Source: Massospora cicadina
Taxonomy: Eukaryota; Entomophthoromycota; Entomophthoromycetes; Entomophthorales; Entomophthoraceae
Direction: 5' to 3'
Assembly: GCA_022478985.1 (NCBI GenBank)
Contig: JAKSZP010007908.1
Span: 1-64,000, forward strand
DNA: 64,000 nt
The translations under genes were made by a program, and so were the position numbers. Shown piece by piece: positions 1-10,199 of this stretch; positions within the stretch are counted from its first letter, which is position 1, and each line of letters begins with the position of its first letter. A model generated the notes under the pieces. That model saw only the letters and a program-made list of their open reading frames with translations. It was not told the DNA's origin and searched no databases.

Positions 1-419
1 ACTGTCAATGGGGGACCTGGCTGTGATAATGTTGAATAGCAATGACCATATGCTATCAGATCAGGTATAGTGTCAGTGACACCTGAAAATGTGTTTTTAA
101 CGAAATTATATATTTCATATGAGCTTATTATAAACTCTTGCAGATCCATCTTAGAGCCAATTTCTGTGTACCATATCACCCCTGAGAACCAGCACTTGAC
201 CCCTACAATGAATTTCAGGACTCAAGAAGCAGAAAAGCAGCTGATTCGCAATATGCAAATAAGTATACTATTGCTGATGATTTTGTGGGGTACTTTTCTA
301 CAATAGGGAGAGAGGCCAACTATCCCTTCCCTTTTTTGATGCAAAACCCATCCTGGTGGCATAATTATGATTGATGAATATTTTACTAGAGAAACATTAG
401 CTTTATCTTTGATTAATGA

Positions 420-880
420 AGACTATTTTGGCTATATTATGCTTTCTGCTATGCTTTCATCTCCTTTAGGGAAATTCAGAACATCTATTTTAATGGATAC
501 TAGAGCGTCTGAGAATTTTATCAACTGATACTTAACCCTTTGCACTCCACTGTCCCCTCTCAGGGGACATCGTAATTCTAGCATATCACTCAAATGTCCC
601 CTCTCAGGGGACATTAAAGTTTATTAGTGATTATGGGGAATTAACTTATTTCAGCACAACTTTTTGAGTAAACTTTAATGTCCCCTGAGAGGGGACATCT
701 GAGTGATATGCTAGAATTATGATGTCCCCTGAGAGGGGACAGCAGAGTGCAAAGGGTTAAATGACTACCTTAAGTTGAATTACTTGCCTGGTGGTATATT
801 TAGGGCAGGGGCCTCCCAGGGTATTCCCATGCCAAAGGTTCAGGGGTGGTGATTATCAGGTTGACTAATACCATTTGGAT
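420..880 (+). pseudogene. Gypsy-A aspartic protease region, split by a MITE
   Basis: Codons at 493-520 read as the entry to a retroviral-type aspartic protease, with Asp-Thr-Arg (496-504) where an active enzyme has Asp-Ser/Thr-Gly, so the third catalytic residue is lost. A 221-bp MITE interrupts the frame at 536. If the MITE and one TTAA are ignored, the same frame runs on into the downstream flank, so the insertion came after this copy was formed. A stop just before the insertion shows the gene was already decaying. The strand and position upstream of the reverse transcriptase fit gag-PR-RT order. Confidence 0.6.
536..756. mobile_element. piggyBac-type fold-back MITE
   Basis: This 221-bp element is flanked by TTAA on both sides (532-535 and 757-760). 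Its termini are CCCTTTGCACTC and the inverted copy. Both the TTAA duplication and the CCCTTTG start are hallmarks of piggyBac transposons. The two arms (about 536-623 and 669-756) are nearly perfect inverted repeats. Each arm also carries two copies of the self-complementary 19-mer TGTCCCCTCTCAGGGGACA, at 551-569, 595-613, 679-697 and 723-741. It has no coding capacity, so a piggyBac transposase would have to act in trans; none is visible here. Confidence 0.88.
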
Positions 881-1054
881 GACCGCTTCATAGCTGTAAA
901 ATCTCCTGTACCCAATTATTTTGGGGGATGGAGTGGTGGCGGAAATTTGGTGCCAGAACTAACCTGAAGGCCAATACCTTGGTGTTATATATGAGAGTGG
1001 TCAGAAATTAGTAATCTTATTGTCTGAAGTCAACAATCAGGGTAATTTGCCTCA

Positions 1055-1965
1055 ATGGCCAAAGGTACACACGCTCAGCCTTGTACCTTTGTTGAAGCCC
1101 ACTTTGAAGGTACCCAAACCTTGCTATTTGGAAGAGTTGATCTTCATTTGACGCGGCTTCTGGTAATGTTTTACCAGAACTTGGAGTTTGATTGTGTTTT
1201 TAAACTCGAAGTTAACCTGGCGCGCAATTCTTCTCCCATTTTTTCTTTGGCTTTATGGGAGGAGGAAGCCTTGGACGTGTGGGTGAGAGAGCAGTTAGCA
1301 AAAGGATCCATATTTCAGCATAACTCACCGGTATGCTCCCCACTTCTTTTTGCGGAAAAAGCAGATGGTACTCTATGCAATTGTATGGAATATGGGAATC
1401 TGAATGGTCATCTTGACAGATATGCATCCCACCCAAGTGAAAAAATTTCTCACTATGCGAGAAGGCTAAAGTCTTCTCTAAACTGGATTTCTTAACGCTT
1501 TTAATAATAACCATATCTAAAAAGGGTAAGCCTGATTCACCACATTCCATACTATAAAGAGTATCTTCCAATTCCAGGTCATGCCTTTTAGTATTAAGAA
1601 TGCGCCTGCAATTTTTTGGACGTCATAAAGATGCATCTTTGGTTATATTGCTGGTCATATGCTGTGTGGCCTACATGGATGACATTATGGTGTTCTCCCC
1701 TGATCAAGCATATCATGAGATTCACCTAAGGCAAGCGGTGGAGCATTTGAGGGCAGCAAACCTGATGCTGAAAATCAGTAGGTTTGAGTTTTTAAGCCCC
1801 AGGTCACTTTCCTGGATAACATCATATTTGACAAAGGCCACATTATCACTTCAGACAAAAAAGGAAATTTGTGAGTGGCCCACTCCAACTTCAGTTAAAA
1901 AATTGGGGAGCTTTTGGGGGCTTGCACTTTCCTTAAAAAGTTCACGCCTATTCTCTATGAGATAG
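1055..1965 (+). pseudogene. Gypsy-A reverse transcriptase (broken)
   Basis: This stretch encodes a Ty3/gypsy reverse transcriptase in several frames. The N-terminal part (about 1195-1495) contains the 'SPLLFAEKADGTL' stretch typical of the fingers/palm entry. A middle segment near 1576-1610 carries 'MPFSIKNAPAIF', the usual region before the active site. The catalytic box YMDD is intact at 1672-1683, followed by 'IMVFS'. Frame changes near 1500 and 1600 and the stop at about 1965 make it nonfunctional. RNase H follows immediately. Confidence 0.8.
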
Positions 1966-1979
1966 CGGCGCTTTTGTGT

Positions 1980-2520
1980 AAGGCTAGTGAGGCTCAAATT
2001 TTTTCAGTGGTCTTCTGCACTGGAGGATGCCTTCCAAGAAGTGAAGTGCACCCTGCTGTCCACATCAATTCTTCACCACGTGAACCCTGAAGAAAGAGTT
2101 TATAGTGGCTATGGATGCTCCCAAATTTTCATTAGCTGCTGCTTTATTACAAGTTGGTGAAAATGGAGTTTAGCATCATGTGGGATATTTTTCTAGAAAA
2201 ATGTCCTTGCCTGAGTTGTATTACGCTGTTTATGACAAATAATTAATGGCGGTTGTGGAAGCACTGACCTATTGGTAACATCATTTACATGGTTCATTCC
2301 AACCATTCCACATTTGTACAGGACACTGTGCCCTATTTTATGACTATGCCCCTCATGTCCTAACCCCACAGAAAACACTCTGGCATGAGACCATGTCCCA
2401 ATTTGTGTTATCTTATGAGTTTACAAAGGGCAAGGATAATGTTTTGGCTGACGCTCTGAGTCAGAACCCTGCTTTAGCTCCTGATCCTAAGGAGTTGGAG
2501 TTGCACAATACCCACTTGGA
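1980..2520 (+). pseudogene. Gypsy-A RNase H (broken)
   Basis: Translated pieces match the RNase H domain that follows RT in gypsy elements: the equivalent of 'FSRKMSLPELYYAVYDK' near 2190-2240, then 'YAPHVLTPQKTLWHETMSQF' and 'GKDNVLADALSQ' up to about 2470. The latter is the classic end of the domain, close to the last acidic catalytic residue. At least two frameshifts and several stops separate the pieces. The domain degrades the RNA of RNA-DNA hybrids during reverse transcription; this copy cannot. Confidence 0.72.
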
Positions 2521-2739
2521 GATTCCTATGGGAAGATTGTATCCAAGCAGCAATCCACCATAAAAAGTATGACGGTTCTTGCTTCTCTGGATAACTTGGA
2601 TGAGTATGGTATGTTCATAAAGGTAGTACATTATCAGCCCTTATTAGCAGAATACTATGATTCTTGACAAGAGCAAGTTAAATAAAGAGGATATCATCAA
2701 GAGTACCATGTAAAGGATGAGAAGGTGTAATTTTAGGGA

Positions 2740-3856
2740 CGCTTATGGTTTTCTGATGGACCACCCAACCTAGAAATAATTAAGGACCACCTTGATGGGA
2801 TTACTATTGAGCAACCCAGGAAGGTGAACCTTGGAACTGAGTTGCTGTAAGATAACTGGTTGGGAGTGGCAGAACATGTTGCACGTTATTCTAAGGAGCG
2901 CCTGGTTTTCAAAAAGATGAAACCAAATTACCAGCCTCTCGTAGAGTTGTTATTACCAGTATAAAAGGCAGAGTGGCCCTGGACTTCCCTATCAGTTGTT
3001 TTATTGGTGAGCTACCTGTATTGGAGGGCTATGACACTACCATGGTAGTGGTTGGTCAGTTTGCAAAGTTCTACCATTTTACTCCATGTAACACCACTTT
3101 AACAGCAGCGCAGTTGGCTAGGCCATATGTTTCTCATGTGTTTTCCCCATGGGGTGACCCTAGAAAATATTAGTGACCATAGACCCCAGTTCATATCTGT
3201 ATTTTTGAAGGAGTTGTGCAAGACTCTTCAGATTCATCCACGCCAATCTACTGCCTACCAATCCTATTTTATATGGGAAGATGGAGCGAGTGTACCAGTA
3301 CCTTGAGCATTATTACGGTGTTACAATGCAGCTAACTATTCTGATTCGGCTTCCCATCTTCCCCTAGCTCAATTTTGTTATAACAACACCCAGCATGCTT
3401 CCAATGGGTGCTCTCCATTATTAAACAAATATGGTTTTTAACCCCTCCTTTTAACATGGAACCCAGCGGTGGGTCTATGGTGGAAGCAGTGATGGACTTC
3501 ACCAAAATTATCAGGAAAGTACTTTAAGGAGTCAACGCCAATTTGGATGTCACTATGAAGGTATATAAGGATAATGCATATGGTAAGTGATGAATGGAGC
3601 TAGCCTACAAGGAAGGAGATCTTGTGATTCTGGATTCCAGGAATAGCACAATAAAGAAGCCATGCATAAAGCTGGGCTGAAGCGGATAGAACCTTGCAAC
3701 ATAGTCAGAAAGGTAGGTCATGCCTTATATCAGTTGGATCTCTACTCATCATTTAGATCTTTGCAGTGTTCCATGAAAGCAAGCTGACCTTGTTTGAGGG
3801 TCCCTCACCTGAGACTCCAGAGGCATACCTTGTGGAGGGGACCCACATAGTGGGAA
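2740..3856 (+). pseudogene. Gypsy-A integrase and start of chromodomain (broken)
   Basis: The integrase core is recognisable from 'LPVLEGYDTTMVVVGQFAKF' (about 3010-3070) through 'SDHRPQFIS' (3170-3200), the second catalytic-Asp region, and on to an 'FCYNNTQHASNGCSP' stretch near 3370-3420. The zinc-binding N terminus is weak. Downstream residues near 3800-3850 ('PEAYLVEGTHIVG') begin a chromodomain that continues at 15878. Several stops and frameshifts interrupt it. Chromodomain integrases direct insertion to heterochromatin marks in related chromoviruses; that role is inferred from family membership. Confidence 0.75.
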
Positions 3857-4274
3857 TGTTAAAATCTTATACTCTTCACCAATTAATTTGTTCCCAAGTT
3901 GGTTAACTGCACAGGTTTGGTATGTCCACTCTTTGTATTGTCTAGTAATATAAGATTGTCGATTGATAATAGTATGAAGGCTATTATCTGTAGTTGAATA
4001 GATAACCAATTCTGGTCCAACGCTCAACCTGTATTTCTCCTCGAAATAACCTAATGTCTTCAGTAGATATTTATACCCTTAACCGCCTAACTTGATCCAC
4101 GCTCAGATATCTAATTTTACAGCCTTTCCTTTGGTGACATGAAGTCAGCAGCAATTCCCATCTAAGCTCAGCTTCTCTTCTAAAAAACTCGATCCTTACT
4201 CTTTATCCTTCTAAAGAGCCCTCAAATAAAGCACACAAGCAATAAATTTCTGAAGATTAATAGAACCAAGACCA

Positions 4275-6168
4275 GTTTTTCTTTGACCGCATGAAGTCAC
4301 TTTTGAGCAATCTTAAATTTAAAGTTTATTTATCCACAGCCGTCTGCCCAAACCTATTCTTTGATGTCCTTGGTTCTGCCGCCTGCCACCCCAGTGTGGG
4401 GCAGCAGTGCACCCCCACCTAGCGTTTTCTGCTCCGCGGGCAAGCACGTTTGGATGGGCTCAAACAGCCCGCCCACTGCTTCCAACTGTTTTGTCCCCCC
4501 ACGGGACTTAGCGCTCCACCTGGCGCGCGTCCACCCTTCTCGCCCCCATCCTCTCGCCCTCCCTCGCTCTGCCATTCGCTATTGCCTCAGAGTGGACTAT
4601 GGGCGTTTGTTCTCATATGCCAATAAGGCAATTATTGACCTAGCCACTGCGGCCTTTGCGCCAGCTGGCTTTATAGACTTCCGCCCTTTTAAGGGCTACT
4701 TTGACGTTGGGTTCCAATCTGAGGAGGATGCTGAAGCGGCAGCACAAACTCCTCTAATTTATAAAAAAACCCCATTCCCACAACCCGTACTTGCCTCCCT
4801 TCAGACACCACGCTAGTAGTATCCTTTGCAAATCTCCCATCCCACCTTCCACCCCAGGTTTTGTATGACCAGTTGGTCGCGGGGCTCATGGCTTATGGCA
4901 CTCAGCCCAACCTCATCTTTGCCATTCCATCTGGTGCGGAACGCCTTGCTGCTCCTCGTGCAACAGCCACCATCATACCACACCACCCTACCATAGCCCA
5001 ACAAATCCCGCCCCCCGCTAGTGTGGCTGCAGCGCCTGATCATTTCTTTTGGGCTAAGGTTGATAATGGTAGGCAGATTTGTTCCCTCTGCTTTGGACTC
5101 AACCATGCAAAAAAGCGTGCCCTCATGCCAAATCGCTGCTGCAGCTTCTGAGCCCCCCTCTGGAGGTTCAGTATGTGGCGCTTTGCTGCCCCCTCCCACC
5201 CTCCAATCTCATTCAGTGGGCCCACATGGAAAATCAGCCCCCCCAAAACTTCCATCCTCACTCTTTCACCTAAATCTACGCCAGCCAATCAGAGCAATGC
5301 TTGGACCACCATTCGCACCCAAGCAGCTGCCCATTCACCCAATCCTACCCACCCAAATTTAAACGCCACTATTTTAGTGAACCAAAATCCATGGGATCTA
5401 TTAGCTGAAACTTACGAATCAGGTAATGTCCTCATTAGTAAGCATACAGGTCAACCTCTCTGCCAAGGTGATTATGGGTGGGCAGAATTTTCCCTTCAAA
5501 ACTTTGATGAAACCCCTACCCCTCGCCATTTGCTCCTTTACCCAATACAGCCCCCTTCCAAAGTGACCACTAGCTTGCCTTAGCTGCGGTGGCCTCTCCT
5601 CATTGCCCCAAACTACGCACCGTGGTGGCCCAGTTAGTGGCTCAGCTCCAGCATGGCCTGCCCACCATCTTCTTCCCCCCAACTTCCCTGAATCACCCTG
5701 CAGTGACATCTTGAAACTATTTGAAGATGCTGAAATTGCTGTTATAAATGTCACAACGCTTGCTTCATTCAACCCCTCAGCCAAAATCACCCGCCACAAT
5801 ATCTCCCTTTTCACCCAACTTCCTGAAGCCCTTAAAGAAGCTGAAGTTCTCCTCGCAGCTTTTGTTGAAATATTTTCTCATCATTATCTTGATGCAGAAG
5901 TGGAAAACTCAAACTACACTGACCTCAGCCCCCACTATGCAGATGCCCCAACGCCCTGGCTCTCTGCTCTGATCTGGTACTGTAACCAACATTCCTTGAT
6001 TGAGGTGGGTCTTTCTGAAAACCAACCCCCCGACCCCTCCTCACCCTCTGCCATGGTGGGTTAAGCAGTTTCTGCTTCCCACCTGGCTAGTAGTTTGTTT
6101 TGTCGTTTTGAGTGTTGTGTTTGGTACTGTCCATCCCCTGGTCAGCGTACCTCGAATAAATTGAATTG
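4275..6168 (+). mobile_element. Half-LINE alpha-1: full-length ORF1-only retroelement
   Basis: This 1894-bp element is bounded by a perfect 16-bp target-site duplication AATAGAACCAAGACCA (4259-4274 and 6169-6184) inside the Gypsy-B LTR. It starts with a pyrimidine-rich leader and ends in the tail shared with the LINEs here (TGTCCATCCCCTGGTCAGC at about 6128-6146), then AATAAA and two TTGAA-like units rather than a long poly(A). It encodes only an ORF1-type protein and has no endonuclease or reverse transcriptase. A duplication of this length plus a defined 3' end indicates target-primed reverse transcription by an enzyme supplied in trans. Its closest relative is the copy at 54094-55984. Confidence 0.9.
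4361..6064 (+). pseudogene. ORF1-type RNA-binding protein of half-LINE alpha-1 (frameshifted)
   Basis: The protein lies in several frames: 4361-4816, 4861-5151, 5173-5583 and 5603-6064. Order of parts: a proline-rich N terminus ('MSLVLPPATPVWG'); an RRM-like region with 'GFIDFRPFKGYFDVGF'; a CCHC knuckle region beginning 'QICSLCFGL' with Cys-x2-Cys then a His; a Pro-rich linker holding 'NPWDLLAETYESGNV'; and a conserved C-terminal domain ending 'ADAPTPWLSALIWYCNQ'. The same order occurs in the alpha, beta and gamma copies. The N-terminal half and knuckle resemble LINE ORF1 here; the C-terminal domain does not. A one-base change in an A run near 4760 breaks the first frame. Confidence 0.75.
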
Positions 6169-6869
6169 AATAGAACCAAGACCAATAAGGAATTCTGCTA
6201 AAATTTCCTAAATCTAAGTTTTTTTTCTAAAGTGAATTATCAGGGTATTTTAGAAAAAAATAGCGCCCAACCCTTGGTGGCGCCTCAGCCATGAAATGGC
6301 AGCCATTTCCATTAGATTTCCCTTTGATGTCTCACTAGCAATGTTCTTCCCCATCTGAGTATGATTCCTTTGTTGGACATCCTTGAGACCTAAAGCAGAA
6401 AGAGTCAGAAAACGTGTCTTTAACGTTTTCCACTTGATTCCAGTGAACCGACCATATTTTTATGAGCGACCTGCTTAGGTGCTGGGACTTGATACCCATT
6501 AAGGCAGGTCACAAACCAACTGATTAATTTGCTAGTTGCAGGCAGCATCACTCGCCTCACAACTTGCTCCTTAAATTCCCAATCAGTTGGTGATGAAACC
6601 CAACTAATCTAATCAGTACACCTGATAGTTAATCATTTATCAACTATCAGATGCCCCCATTTTATCGGCAACTATGTTAAAGAGATATTAAGCATCCACC
6701 AAGATTGATCCCTGATGGATCTGATCCTGGCGAATTACCTAAAATTTCCCAAACATTATTAGCCCATAATTGGGGGCAACCAATATTCAATTCACTCGCC
6801 ATAGGGAATTATCCTCTAGTGACCCATAGTAATCTATATGGTTTGGAAAGGTGGGAAAAAATCCCAACA

Positions 6870-6885
6870 CATACCCCTCTTGCCT
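6870..6885 (-). other. Gypsy-B polypurine tract
   Basis: On the minus strand this reads GGCAAGAGGGGTATG directly before the 3' LTR. A purine-rich run at this place primes plus-strand DNA synthesis in LTR retroelements. It confirms the minus orientation. Gypsy-E has a similar tract (AAGGAGGGTA) before its 3' LTR. Confidence 0.65.
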
Positions 6886-7449
6886 ATATTACCAGAGAGA
6901 ATAGGATTGGGATAGGAGAATACTGCTTCAAACACCAGGTAAAAAATTCCTGGTTTCTAGTGGAGCACAGTCATTCTGCACTTAACGCTGCTCAGGACAA
7001 CCTTTGGCATTTGGTTCTCTTCCTCTTTCTCTTTGCTACCGCCTCCTCAGAGCATGGCCCCATAACTCTATGTTGTGCTGGGATGATAATTTACTCATAA
7101 TAATAATAATCCTGGGATCTGGTTTTCCCCTATCAGGGCATATGACTCAATGTCATATCAGGATTTTTGGTCCAGTATCCTCGATTTCCTATTCTTCCTC
7201 CATATCATTGACAGGAGGTCCTTGCCATCTTTTTTGTTTTGTGGCACAATTAAAAATACTCATTTATATTTGCTCTTGTTATTTTCTCATAATAACTTCT
7301 TTGCTCATATCATTCTTAATCATTCTCTGAAGAGCTTATCTTATTAATTTTTGAGATCAATTTCTCCAAATTTTAGAGCTTAATTGATACTGAAGTGCTT
7401 AATGTTGACTATTATAAAAGTCCAACATCCCCACTCTCGTTCTACTCAT

Positions 7450-8260
7450 ATGTCAAATTCTAAATCTCATTACCAACAACTGCTTGAAAGCATGTCTGAT
7501 AAAGATGCTCAGCTCTTCCAACTGATGAGTTAATCTGCGTGACAGATCCTCTTCTATGGTCCACCTAGGACTCATACTCCTAGTCAAGTGCCCTTAGCCA
7601 GTCCTTCTGTGAAATTACCAGAAATGGTATCAAACCCTTTTAAACAAGATTAGTGATCATCTCAAATGACTTGCGGCCAATCCTTCCTCTGTCATCAATT
7701 AACAAATTAGATGTTGATACTCTCCTGGATTCAGCTCCATTTGCAGATACTCCTACAATCATTGTCAAACCTCCTGAAGCAATGCCCTTCGCTCTTGATT
7801 GACTATTCCTTGCCAGATCTGACTTGCTTCTGGAGTGACTTTTCTGACTTGACCAGTGCTACAAACCAGCTGTTCTGTCAACTAAACTAGCCATTGGAAA
7901 CTGCGAACATTTAGAACTCCCCTCTGCAGAATTAATGACCTGATTAACTGAGGCTCTGTCCATAGCTCTACACCCCTCCAACCTCAAAAACATTCTAGAT
8001 TGAGACGTTGCAGCCTATGCCCTTCATTTTGCTGGCCAAGTTTAGTAAAGTTGGGTCACAAAGCTTCCAGCCTCTCCTGGCTTCCATCGCTCATTCTTCT
8101 TTCACTTATAAAAAGCTCATAGTCGTCATCTGCAGGATGCCATTCACTCCCTGCATGACTATCTCATTTCTGGCGCATCCCATCGGTACCTTCCCCTGAT
8201 AGCTTTGATTGGGGGCATGATTTGACAACCCCACCTAGTATCCCTTGCTCAGTGCCGGCT
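7450..8260 (+). pseudogene. Decayed antisense ORF in Gypsy-B, function unknown
   Basis: Gypsy-B genes run on the minus strand, but this stretch reads better on plus. From an ATG at 7450 the frame gives 'MSNSKSHYQQLLESMSDKD' and, after two stops, 'VPLASPSVKLPEMVSNPF'. A second frame from about 7690 to 8260 reads long protein-like stretches ('LDVDTLLDSAPFADTP', 'HLQDAIHSLHDYLISG') broken only by scattered stops. I do not recognise the protein; the start is loosely gag-like. Antisense ORFs between pol and the 3' LTR are known in some plant Ty3/gypsy lineages. It could also be a remnant of a nested plus-strand element. Confidence 0.4.
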
Positions 8261-8729
8261 CAAATGTCCAATGTTCTTGATGAAGCCCATCAGCAAGCGC
8301 TCAAGACTGATCTTTCAGCTCTAGTGCCATATTGAGATTACTTAAGGTTATTTACTGACTGCCTCTTCTTGTTCTGTTGCTTCCCTCCCTGATCTGGGGT
8401 ATTGTGTTTGTCAAGCACCAATATTTTTCATCTCTCTTCCCCTTGTTGTGAACTCCCAGGGATCAGCCTCCACTCAACAAACTTGGCTTTGAGTAGAGCT
8501 AGCCCTTGTTAGCATCTGATCCCACAAAGATTTCGGTGGTCTGTTCCCTCCTACGGTTATACATCCTCCCTCCCCATAAGGTGACATAGACGGAATTATC
8601 CCTGAGTTGAGGACAATCAGTAGGAAATTATAAAAATATATCTTTTTACTGTGCGTTTTTGAAATTTTCCCGCTGTATTTTTTCAATCTTTTATTTTTTT
8701 CTTTTTTAAATGGGGCATGAACTTCACTC

Positions 8730-8915
8730 AGTTCAGCAGTCCATCTTTTTTATTTATTCCCCAAAACTGGTTCCAAGGTATACTTTGACCTACCAGTTTT
8801 CTATGGTTCAAAGGTCTTATTTTTTAAGTTTTAACCATCTATTCTGATTCAGTGGTCCCTTTTTATGACTTAACCAAATCATCAAGACATAACCATCTCA
8901 ATGGTTCAGCGGTCC
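8730..8915. repeat. Degenerate repeats with core GRTTCARNGGTCC
   Basis: The core recurs at 8730-8743, 8805-8817, 8846-8859 and 8903-8915, spaced about 40-75 bases. Two copies also share the preceding AACCATCT. The same core recurs three times at about 51-base spacing in the interior of Gypsy-G (33388-33505). Confidence 0.5.
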
Positions 8916-8979
8916 TTTGGGAACACTCTTTTCATTATTTTTTCTTTGATCCACTGCTATATATATTTAGCATAAATTT

Positions 8980-9964
8980 GATTCACTACCCTTCCATCCA
9001 AGAGACTCTTGATGGAATAGTCGTCTGTCTCCATCTTGGCAATAATCTTGAAAGGACCTGACCATAATGCATCTAGCTTGTTTCTTCCCCTGAAACCATG
9101 AATATCAAAATAGGCAACTTTTTCGCCTATTTGATATTCTGATAAGGCAGTTAGTTCTTATCATCCATCAATTTTTGCCTTGATCCTTTTCTTCAAGGTC
9201 ATATCAAATGCTTTCAATTGCATCTTGATCAGTATTTATGACAATTGGATCAGGTACTTCTCAGCACTCATCCCCAATGTTGTTTCTACCACCAAATATA
9301 TAATTTTTGGCAACGCGGCCTTCCTTCCATATAGTAACTCAAATGGCGTTTTTCCCATTGCCATATGATGAATTATATTATATGTTAATGTCATCAAACT
9401 GAGGTATGTTTCACATGCAGAAGTTCTCCCTGCAACCAGCTTCCTTAGCGTCATGACCAGCATTCCATTGACGCGTTCTACCAAACCATTCATCTCTGGC
9501 TGGTAAGGTACTGACATTACTCCCCAGATCCACATTATCTCACTAAATCTTGTGATCACGTGGGATGTAAAATTCATTCCATTATTGCTCAACAAGATCT
9601 GTAGGCATCCGTGGTGATATAATACTTGATCCAGGATAAACCTTGCAGTGCTTGTAGCGTCTACTTTCACCAGAGCCTTCTTTTTGACCCATCTTGTCAG
9701 ATGGTCAATTACAACTATAGTGTATTTTTCTCCCCCAGTACTCATGGTTAATGGTCCCTTCACATTGATTGTCACCATATGCCAAGCAAATCCAAGGTGG
9801 ACCAGGTGATATCCAGTCATGTCCTTGTGAGGCTTGTGCAACTGGCACTCCACGCAACAAGCCAGATAATCCGCTACATTGTAGTTGATGGATTCCCAGT
9901 AATAATATTGGCAAATGTGATTAGTCATCTTCCTTAGGCCTCCATGCCCAACAACCTTATGCAT
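8980..9964 (-). pseudogene. Gypsy-B integrase (catalytically inactivated)
   Basis: A 242-codon open frame (9964-9236) covers the zinc-binding N terminus (His-rich 'VVGHGGLRKM', then 'CCVECQ') and most of the catalytic core ('VIDHLTRWVKKKALVK', 'NGLVERVNG'). Two acidic positions are changed: the first catalytic Asp region reads Ile-Asn-Val-Lys-Gly-Pro-Leu and the second reads Ser-Asn-Asn-Gly, where active enzymes have Asp. Downstream, in shifted frame to about 8980, is the C-terminal GPY/F-like stretch 'SGPFKIIAKMETDDYSIKS'. This is the longest intact frame in Gypsy-B, yet the enzyme would be dead. Gypsy-E carries a similar integrase. Confidence 0.85.
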
Positions 9965-10199
9965 GGCTTTAACAATAGCCGCTCGTTCTGACAGTTTTGG
10001 AATAGTGTTTTTTGATAATCATCTTAAAAACTTGTCCATTCATGGATTTGGTGTTTTACATCACTTTCTGAAGCGCACCTTGGATTTCTCAAGGCTTGTT
10101 TCCAATTTCTCCTTTGACCATTCTCTAGAAAAGCTCATCCGCTTACTGGTATACCACTTGGACCATTAGTAACCTCAATAAGCCATCCGCATTCTGATG

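Larger units (their letters stand above)
1..3856 (+). mobile_element. Gypsy-A, Ty3/gypsy chromovirus remnant (5' part, gag-pol)
   Basis: This is the left part of an old plus-strand Ty3/gypsy element whose 5' LTR lies outside the window. Gag residue, protease, reverse transcriptase, RNase H and integrase occur in that order, all broken by stops and frameshifts. The last codons before 3856 start a chromodomain, which resumes at 15878 after Gypsy-B. Gypsy-B split it and duplicated GGGAA (3852-3856 and 15873-15877). It is the oldest layer of the nest, since a MITE and Gypsy-B both lie inside it. Its LTRs could not be delimited because only one side is visible. Confidence 0.85.
3857..6869 (-). repeat. 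Gypsy-B 3' LTR (left), interrupted by a half-LINE
   Basis: The LTR consists of 3857-4274 and 6185-6869. Subtracting the insertion and one duplicated target gives about 1103 bp, against about 1100 bp for the partner LTR at 14773-15872. The two align along their whole length with many substitutions and small gaps, so the insertion is old. Plus-strand ends are TGTT and AACA. Confidence 0.92.
6886..8950. other. Gypsy-B region between integrase and 3' LTR, 2.1 kb
   Basis: Gypsy-E, which shares pol organisation with Gypsy-B, has almost no sequence between integrase and LTR, but Gypsy-B has about 2.1 kb here. It holds a decayed plus-strand reading frame (7450-8260, listed separately) and degenerate repeats around 8730-8915. 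The rest (6886-7440 and 8261-8720) shows no recognisable coding. It could be an accessory region of this family or a captured or nested sequence whose borders are no longer visible. Confidence 0.5.

Noticed and set aside
70..306. 78-codon ORF near the left edge
   Set aside because: No family signal; the same DNA in another frame reads as a Gypsy-A Gag remnant.
551..741. Four repeated 19-mers resembling a CRISPR-like array
   Set aside because: They are palindromes inside a fold-back MITE, in inverted pairs with no regular spacers.
4740..4770. Possible programmed frameshift at an A run in half-LINE alpha
   Set aside because: Both alpha copies break there but by different indels, and gamma reads through in frame. 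Homopolymer decay explains it better.
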